Shown here: positions 38,628 through 44,695 of the stretch, piece by piece
Numbering within the stretch: the first letter of the stretch is position 1
Layout of the letters: every line of letters starts with the position of its first letter
Source of the DNA: Flavobacteriaceae bacterium
GTDB taxonomy: Bacteria > Bacteroidota > Bacteroidia > Flavobacteriales > Flavobacteriaceae
NCBI GenBank assembly: GCA_017851655.1
Contig: JAFMMH010000008.1
Span: forward strand, 1-44,695
Direction of reading: 5' to 3'
DNA: 44,695 bases
Notes under the pieces: generated by a model
Seen by the model: the letters and a program-made list of their open reading frames with translations, nothing else
Databases searched by the model: none
Told to the model about the DNA's origin: nothing
Made by a program: the position numbers and the translations under genes

Positions 38628-41114
38628 ATGTTTAAAAACGCAAGTTCAATTTGGTTTCTGGTCATTTTTATAGGGCTTCAGTTTTCGTGTAGTACCACCA
38701 AGAATCGTTTCTTCAATAAAGAATACCACACCTTGACCACAAAATACAATGTTTTGTTTAATGGAAAGGAGGCCTATTCTATAGGAGAGTCAATTCTCAA
38801 TAAAGCATTTGATGAAAATTTTTATGAATTTTTACCCGTAGAACCAATAAGTTTACGTGGCGAAAATTTTGACGAAACAACAATAGTACCTGGCTTTGAT
38901 AGAGCAGAAGAGAAAGCGGTAAAGGCAATCCAAAAACATTCTATAAAAATTGATGATCAGCAATACAATCGTCAGATAGACGAAGCTTATCTCCTATTGG
39001 GTAAAGCGCGTTATTTTGACAGAAGGTTCTTTCCCGCATTAGAAGCATTTAACTTTTTATTAGAGAGCGGGGCAAATCCAAGGGTTTATACCGAAGGGAA
39101 AATATGGAGAGAAAAAACGAACATTCGTTTGAAGAGCATAGAACTTGCAATTGAAAATTTGGAACCCTTAGCCCGGTCATTATCTCCAGAAAACAGGTTT
39201 TATCCGCTTGCAAATGCCACCTTAGCAGATGCCTTTATACAATTAAAAGAGATCGATTCTGCTGCAGTTTATATTCAAAGGGCAGCTGCGCAAGAACCCA
39301 AACGCAAAAACAAGGCGCGTTATCTATTTATAACAGGACAGTTGCTGGAAGCTCTTGAACTCAGGGATAGTGCAAGAGGCATCTATAAAGAAATTGGGGC
39401 ACTCAAACGAAAGACTCCTAGAAATATTTTGATTCAGGCAAAAATTAAAGAAACTATTTTAGAAGCTTCCCTTGCTTTTGAAGACCAAATAGACCAATTA
39501 GAAGACTTGCTCAAAAATTATGAAAACCAAGCTTTTGAACACCATATTGAACGTGCTTTAGCTAAAGTTTATTTGCAAAAAGAACAAGACAGTTTAGCAC
39601 TTGCCTCTTTTGATCGTTCTCTTGAGTCTTCTTTTTTGGATTCCTATACTGAAATCCAAAACTATGAAGATTTAGCAGCATATTATTTCGATATTGGATC
39701 GTATCTGAAAACAGGAATTTATTTAGATAAATTGCTCCCCTTTTTTGATGAATCAACAACAAGATTCAAAAGACTTAAAAGAGAAAGAGAGAATTTATCA
39801 GATGTCATAAAATATGAAGAAACCGTTCAGCAAACGGACAGTATATTGGCTCTTCTAGCCCTTTCAAAAACGGAACAATTAAATTATTTCGAATTATTTA
39901 TTGAAGAAAAACAAAATCAAGCCAAAAAAGAATTAGATGCATTAACTGAAAAAAAGCGGTTTCAGATATTAAGCAGATCAGAAACATCGTTTTATTTTTA
40001 TAATCCCCAACTTGTGCTTCAAGGAAGACAAAATTATTTAGCTAAGTGGGGGAACCGTCCAAATGTAGATAATTGGCGAAGTGCTCAGGCAATAGAGAGC
40101 ATTAATCAAGAGGTGACAGCCCTAACAACTGAAGCAAATCAAACAAACACAATTCTTCAGGAAACTCCTGAAAGCTTCGTTGGAGCATTACCCAAAACGA
40201 TAGGTGCCCGAGACAGCATCATGAAATTGAATCATAAAGCCTATTTGCAATTAGGAATGATATATAAAGAGAAATTTAACAACTTCTCTTTGGCTCGCGA
40301 AAGATTAAAACATCTTATTCTTCAAGATGCCGAACCAGAGTTAAAAGTTCAGGCGGTTTATCATTTATATCGGATGGCTGAATTGGAAAATGAATCCATG
40401 GCTGAACAGTACAAAAAGGAATTATTAGAGGACTATCCAGAAACTCCTTTTGCAAGGCTAGTCGCTGATTCAGAAAACTTTGATAATTCTCAATTAATAA
40501 CCCCAGAAGTGCTTTATGCAAAAACATTGAAATTATATCAAAATCAAGAGTTTGCTGAATCTTTGGCCTCTATAGAGCCTTTGCTTGTTTTAGCCAGTGG
40601 AAGTAGAATAGAACCCAAGGCAGCCTTATTGAAAGCACATATAATAGGAAGGCTCAATGGAGTAGCAGAATGGAAAATAGCATTAGCAGAGGTAGCTTCA
40701 AATTATTCTGCTGTAGAAGAGGGAATAAATGCAAAGTCCCTACTAGAAGAAATCGAGACCTATGACAATTTAGAAGAAACAGGATTAGTCTATAAAAATT
40801 ATAAATGGATTTTTCCTTTTGCTTCAAAAGAGAAAGAACGGATCACAGCTTTTTTTGAAAACATGAAACAAATTCTGAACACATCAAAGCGAAACTGGAC
40901 AGTAAGCATTGATCCATTTAATGAGACTCACACCTTTGTTGTTATTCATGGTATTCGGGATGTAGAGGAAACTCAAAATCAGAAAGCAAATCTGGGAATA
41001 TTGGCACTAGTTGAAGAAAACAAAGAGAATTTTGTAGCTTTAGCCTCCAGATATCGATCGATTATTAAAAACAAGAATTGGAAAAATATTCAAGATGAAA
41101 GGAACAGATACTAG
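38628..41114 (+). CDS. sprE: Gliding motility / type IX secretion TPR lipoprotein SprE (PorW)
   Basis: Lipobox LQFSCS; KEYHTLTTKYNVLFNGKEAYSIGESILNKAFDENFYEFLPVEPI; TPR-like repeats; size consistent with SprE. Confidence 0.8.
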   Translation: MFKNASSIWFLVIFIGLQFSCSTTKNRFFNKEYHTLTTKYNVLFNGKEAYSIGESILNKAFDENFYEFLPVEPISLRGENFDETTIVPGFDRAEEKAVKAIQKHSIKIDDQQYNRQIDEAYLLLGKARYFDRRFFPALEAFNFLLESGANPRVYTEGKIWREKTNIRLKSIELAIENLEPLARSLSPENRFYPLANATLADAFIQLKEIDSAAVYIQRAAAQEPKRKNKARYLFITGQLLEALELRDSARGIYKEIGALKRKTPRNILIQAKIKETILEASLAFEDQIDQLEDLLKNYENQAFEHHIERALAKVYLQKEQDSLALASFDRSLESSFLDSYTEIQNYEDLAAYYFDIGSYLKTGIYLDKLLPFFDESTTRFKRLKRERENLSDVIKYEETVQQTDSILALLALSKTEQLNYFELFIEEKQNQAKKELDALTEKKRFQILSRSETSFYFYNPQLVLQGRQNYLAKWGNRPNVDNWRSAQAIESINQEVTALTTEANQTNTILQETPESFVGALPKTIGARDSIMKLNHKAYLQLGMIYKEKFNNFSLARERLKHLILQDAEPELKVQAVYHLYRMAELENESMAEQYKKELLEDYPETPFARLVADSENFDNSQLITPEVLYAKTLKLYQNQEFAESLASIEPLLVLASGSRIEPKAALLKAHIIGRLNGVAEWKIALAEVASNYSAVEEGINAKSLLEEIETYDNLEETGLVYKNYKWIFPFASKEKERITAFFENMKQILNTSKRNWTVSIDPFNETHTFVVIHGIRDVEETQNQKANLGILALVEENKENFVALASRYRSIIKNKNWKNIQDERNRY

Positions 41115-41478
41115 TGGTCAATACAGTAAAATTGACCAAAACACATCCTTAAACGGTACAATTAAAGCGAAAACCGACATTAGAGTAGATGGTAAGGTTG
41201 AAGGAAAAGTTGAGACAACAGGCAAAGTTATTTTAGGAAAAGAAGCTAAAGTATTGGGAGAGATCCGTTGTGTCAATGCAGATATTGAAGGTATTTTTAA
41301 AGGTAAACTTATGGTTTCAGGGATTCTAAACTTAAAGTCAACAGCGAACGTTGAAGGAGAGGTATTGACTCAAAAGCTTATCGTTGAGGCTGGAGCTACA
41401 TTTAATGCTCAGTGTAAAATGCATTCGGCAGAAGAAGGAGTCAAAAAACTAACCGAAACACATGAAAAAACAGCCTAA
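41095..41478 (+). CDS. Bactofilin (polymer-forming cytoskeletal protein)
   Basis: SLNGTIKAKTDIRVDGKVEGKVETTGKVILGKEAKVLGEIRCVNADIEGIFKGKLMVSGILNLKSTANVEGEV. Confidence 0.93.
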   Translation: MKGTDTSGQYSKIDQNTSLNGTIKAKTDIRVDGKVEGKVETTGKVILGKEAKVLGEIRCVNADIEGIFKGKLMVSGILNLKSTANVEGEVLTQKLIVEAGATFNAQCKMHSAEEGVKKLTETHEKTA

Positions 41479-41674
41479 TAAGTGGCTTATTTTTTCAAGT
41501 TTGGCGATTCAAATCGCAATTATAATGTATGCAGCGGTCAAAATAGGAGCGCTTATTGATTCTTATTATAGCTTTTCTCATCACACAGGATCTCTTATAT
41601 TATCTGGACTAGGTTTGGTCATGATTCTATGGTTAATTTATAATCAAAGCAAAAAATTTTGGGACAGCGAATAA
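41462..41674 (+). CDS. AtpZ/AtpI-family F0F1 assembly protein
   Basis: 70 aa, two TMs, directly upstream of the atp operon (WLIFSSLAIQIAIIMYAAVKIGALID). Confidence 0.8.
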   Translation: MKKQPNKWLIFSSLAIQIAIIMYAAVKIGALIDSYYSFSHHTGSLILSGLGLVMILWLIYNQSKKFWDSE

Positions 41675-42030
41675 AAACTATAACCCGTTTTCTGATTCCC
41701 CTTTTTGTTCTTATGGGACTGGGGTATATCATTCAGGTCCAATTCAATCTCGGAGCTAAAAACTTTCTGCAACAGAGTTATGCTATCAATTCTTTATTAG
41801 CACTTGCTGCATTGCTCTTATTGGAGTGGGGTATTCATAAGAAAAAAGATAATATTGCGGTTTTGTATCTCATTACAGTAGCCTTAAAGTTTATCACTTA
41901 TTTTCTTTTTTTTCACCCGAGGTTTTATTTGGATGGGGTTTTAAATCGACAAGAATTTTTTATTTTTTTTGCGCCCTATGCAATTGGTCTTATTTTAGAA
42001 ATAGTTCTTTTGGCACGCCGTTATAGATAG
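41659..42030 (+). CDS. DUF6168-like membrane protein (TTG start in the track; start uncertain)
   Basis: Four-TM small protein between atpZ and atpB, a flavobacterial context. Confidence 0.6.
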   Translation: MGQRIKTITRFLIPLFVLMGLGYIIQVQFNLGAKNFLQQSYAINSLLALAALLLLEWGIHKKKDNIAVLYLITVALKFITYFLFFHPRFYLDGVLNRQEFFIFFAPYAIGLILEIVLLARRYR

Positions 42031-42144
42031 GTTTAAGGGAAGCAATCCTATTTGAATAAAGTCTTTTTTTGATCCCAAATCGAAGAAGTAAATAAAAGAA
42101 ATTCAAAAAAGCCCATAATTGTTTCTTTATTTATTCGAAAGCCT

Positions 42145-42152
42145 TACATTTG
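42145..42152 (+). promoter_or_regulatory. Bacteroidetes -7 promoter element TACATTTG upstream of atpB
   Basis: TAnnTTTG match about 34 nt upstream of the atpB ATG. Confidence 0.5.
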
Positions 42153-42185
42153 CAGCGCTAAAAACACCTTTACTAAATTCGTTTT

Positions 42186-43286
42186 ATGCCGTCTGTGCTG
42201 AATAAATTTCTTTTATTATTTGTCTTATTGACAACAATCTTTTCAGCACACAACACTCTGTATGCAAAGGAAACGGATTCTTCAAAAGACTTAAAAACAG
42301 AAATTAAAGATTACATTTCTCATCACCTAGAGGATGCTTATGACTTTAGTTTGTTTTCATATACAAACGATGATGGAAAACATGTTTATATAGGAATTCC
42401 ATTACCTGTAATTTTATGGGACGGTGGACTTCAAGTTTTTTCCTCATCCAAACTACATCACGGTGAATCAGTAGCCCATGTAGGAGACAACTATTATAAG
42501 TTAGACCACGGAAAAATTTATAAAACAGATGCCCAAGGAACAATTACGTATGATGAAACAAATCATGCCACGAATATTGCTCCTCTTGATATTTCCATTA
42601 CCAAAGGAGTTGCTAGTATGATACTTATTGCACTTTTGATGTTTTGGATTTTTAGATCTCTTGCTAAATCCTATGTCGAAAACAAAGGAGTTCCCGCAGG
42701 AATTGGACGCTTTTTTGAACCTATTGTGCTGTACATCCGAGACGACATTGCTCGCCCTAATATTGGAGATAAAAAACACGGCAAATACATGAGTTTCCTC
42801 CTAACGGTGTTTTTCTTTATTTGGTTTCTAAATCTTGTCGGATTAACTCCTTTAGGGGTTAATGTTACAGGAAATATTGCCGTAACTTTTGGATTAGCAC
42901 TACTGACTTTTGTCATCACTAATTTTACAGGAACCAAAGATTATTGGCTTCATATTTTTGATCCTTTAGGCTCCTCCATGAAGTGGTATGCTAAAATTCC
43001 ATTGTACATTATTTTAATTCCCATTGAAGTTTTGGGAATCTTTATCAAGCCATTTTCACTTCTGATTCGTTTGTATGCTAACATGCAAGCTGGACATATA
43101 GTATTGATGAGTTTAATTGGGTTGATGTTTATTTTTAAAAGTTGGTTGGGAAGCCCTTTATCCTTTGGATTAGCTTTTGCAATCTCCCTTATAGAATTGT
43201 TAGTGGCTTTATTACAAGCCTATATTTTCACGATGCTTTCAGCGCTTTATTTCGGTTTTGCTGCAGAGGAACATGAGCATCATTAA
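42186..43286 (+). CDS. atpB: F0F1 ATP synthase subunit a
   Basis: NLVGLTPLGVNVTGNIAVTFGLAL; LLIRLYANMQAGHIVL; Bacteroidetes-type N-terminal extension with signal peptide. Confidence 0.95.
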   Translation: MPSVLNKFLLLFVLLTTIFSAHNTLYAKETDSSKDLKTEIKDYISHHLEDAYDFSLFSYTNDDGKHVYIGIPLPVILWDGGLQVFSSSKLHHGESVAHVGDNYYKLDHGKIYKTDAQGTITYDETNHATNIAPLDISITKGVASMILIALLMFWIFRSLAKSYVENKGVPAGIGRFFEPIVLYIRDDIARPNIGDKKHGKYMSFLLTVFFFIWFLNLVGLTPLGVNVTGNIAVTFGLALLTFVITNFTGTKDYWLHIFDPLGSSMKWYAKIPLYIILIPIEVLGIFIKPFSLLIRLYANMQAGHIVLMSLIGLMFIFKSWLGSPLSFGLAFAISLIELLVALLQAYIFTMLSALYFGFAAEEHEHH

Positions 43287-43338
43287 AAGAAAACACAATA
43301 ATGTGTAGAAGAAGAATGTTTAATTTAAATTTATAACT

Positions 43339-43530
43339 ATGGAAATTCCAGTAATGGTAGGTGCCGGTTTAGTAGTAATCGGTGTAGGTATGGGTATCGG
43401 TAGAATCGGTGGTTCTGCAATGGAGGCTATTGGTCGTCAACCTGATGCTTACGGTAAAATTCAAACAGCGATGTTAATTGCTGCAGCCCTTGTAGAGGGA
43501 ATTGGTTTTGCTGCTTTATTTGCAGTTTAA
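43339..43530 (+). CDS. atpE: F0F1 ATP synthase subunit c
   Basis: 63 aa; GIGRIGGSAMEAIGRQPDAYGKIQTAMLIAAALVEGIGFAALF. Confidence 0.96.
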   Translation: MEIPVMVGAGLVVIGVGMGIGRIGGSAMEAIGRQPDAYGKIQTAMLIAAALVEGIGFAALFAV

Positions 43531-43574
43531 ACAAATACCGCCTTTCGAGGTACTTTAACGTAAAGTTTTAAAAG

Positions 43575-44075
43575 ATGGAAAAATTAATTAGTGAATTTTC
43601 TATAGGCTTGTTTTTTTGGCAATCAATGATTTTCATTGGGTTGCTTCTCCTTTTGCGTAAATACGCATGGGGGCCTATTTTGAATGCTGTCAATGAACGT
43701 GAAACGTCTATAAAAGACGCGCTTGCTTCAGCAGAAGCTGCTCGTACTGAAATGGAAAATTTACATTCAGATAATCAGCGGATTCTAAAAGAAGCCCGAG
43801 CGGAAAAAGAAGCCCTTTTAAAAGAGGCGCAGAGCACTCGTGCTCAATTGATTTCTGCAGCCAAAGAAGAAGCACAAACAGAAGCACAAAAAATTCTTTC
43901 ACAAGCACAAGAAGCCATCCAAAACGAAAAACGTGCTGCAATCAATGAGTTGAGAGAGCAAGTAGGCTCTATTGCCATGGATATTGCTGAGAAAGTACTA
44001 AAGAAAGAATTGGAAAGCAAAGACAAACAAGTACAATTGATCAATCAATTGCTTCAAGACTCTGATCTTAAATAA
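43575..44075 (+). CDS. atpF: F0F1 ATP synthase subunit b
   Basis: N-terminal TM plus long charged helix; position between atpE and atpH. Confidence 0.95.
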   Translation: MEKLISEFSIGLFFWQSMIFIGLLLLLRKYAWGPILNAVNERETSIKDALASAEAARTEMENLHSDNQRILKEARAEKEALLKEAQSTRAQLISAAKEEAQTEAQKILSQAQEAIQNEKRAAINELREQVGSIAMDIAEKVLKKELESKDKQVQLINQLLQDSDLK

Positions 44076-44620
44076 TGAAAGGAACTCGAGCATCACTTCG
44101 TTACGCCAAAGCCACTTTAGCATATGCTCAAGAAGCTAAGGCAGCACAATTAGTAGCTGATGATTTTACATCATTAGCTCACTTGTTAAGTGAAAATGAA
44201 GAATTGTATTCGGCCCTGGAAAATAGGATGTTGCCAGCCAGCAAAAAAGAGGAAATATTGAAGCAACTGCTTCCTGAAGCATCTGAACAAACGCAACAGT
44301 TTTTTAAATTGTTAGTTCAGAATAACAGAATGGAATTATTGATTCCAACTTGTGAAAGCTACCTTCTATTATATGCAGACTACCAAGGAGAGGTAAAAGC
44401 AACGGTAACTTCTGCAGTCGTTTTATCTCCAGAACTTGAAGAAAAAGTTTTGTTAGAAGCAAAAAAGCTTTCTGATAAAAAAGCGATTCTTGAAAATATA
44501 ATTGACCCTTCCATTATTGGAGGATATATCCTAAAGATTGGTGATATGCAATATGATGCCAGTATAGCGCAGCAGTTGAAATCAATCAAAACAACATTAA
44601 CAAAAACGAATTCGATTTAA
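44075..44620 (+). CDS. atpH: F0F1 ATP synthase subunit delta
   Basis: RYAKATLAYAQE; C-terminal DPSIIGGYILKIGDMQYDASIAQQLKSIK. Confidence 0.95.
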   Translation: MKGTRASLRYAKATLAYAQEAKAAQLVADDFTSLAHLLSENEELYSALENRMLPASKKEEILKQLLPEASEQTQQFFKLLVQNNRMELLIPTCESYLLLYADYQGEVKATVTSAVVLSPELEEKVLLEAKKLSDKKAILENIIDPSIIGGYILKIGDMQYDASIAQQLKSIKTTLTKTNSI

Positions 44621-44632
44621 AGACTAACCATC

Positions 44633-44695
44633 ATGGCAGACGTAAATCCCGCTGAAGTTTCAGCAATATTAAAAAAGCAATTAGCCGGTTACAGT
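44633..44695 (+). CDS. atpA: F0F1 ATP synthase subunit alpha, N-terminal fragment (truncated by the window end)
   Basis: ATG at 44633 encodes MADVNPAEVSAILKKQLAGYS; position after atpH. Confidence 0.9.
   Translation, partial: MADVNPAEVSAILKKQLAGYS

Noticed and set aside
43690-43706. AACGTGAAAC in atpF as a third parS site
   Set aside because: Only the right half-site matches; the left half (CAATGA) does not fit TGTTNC.

Overview
The window is a 44.7 kb chromosomal segment from a low-GC Bacteroidetes, most likely a flavobacterium: TAnnTTTG promoters, a SprE/PorW homologue and many Flavobacteriia-type DUF families are present. Nearly all of it is core gene content: rbfA, dusB, lepA, a USP+SulP pair, an M1 peptidase, rnpA, rpiB, rnr, folB, glnS, gltX, ybeY, mnmG, holB, pgk, tatA, purD, paaE-like, an ABC exporter, sprE, bactofilin, and the atpZ/atpB/E/F/H/A operon, plus two tRNAs. 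I found no phage, transposon, CRISPR array, toxin-antitoxin or defence island, and I will not claim a new enzymatic system. The most interesting signal is a chromosome-maintenance architecture. Two perfect 16-bp ParB-binding parS sites (TGTTCCACGTGAAACA at 21881 and TGTTTCACGTGAAACA at 23783) sit immediately before and after mnmG. They lie 8-10 kb from an unusually AT-rich intergenic region (about 18% GC by hand count, 13441-13860) between divergent rpiB and rnr. That region has three copies of a DnaA-box-like 9-mer, and + strand GC skew appears to change sign near it. I propose it as a candidate oriC with its centromere-like parS region; this is inference and needs computation or experiment.
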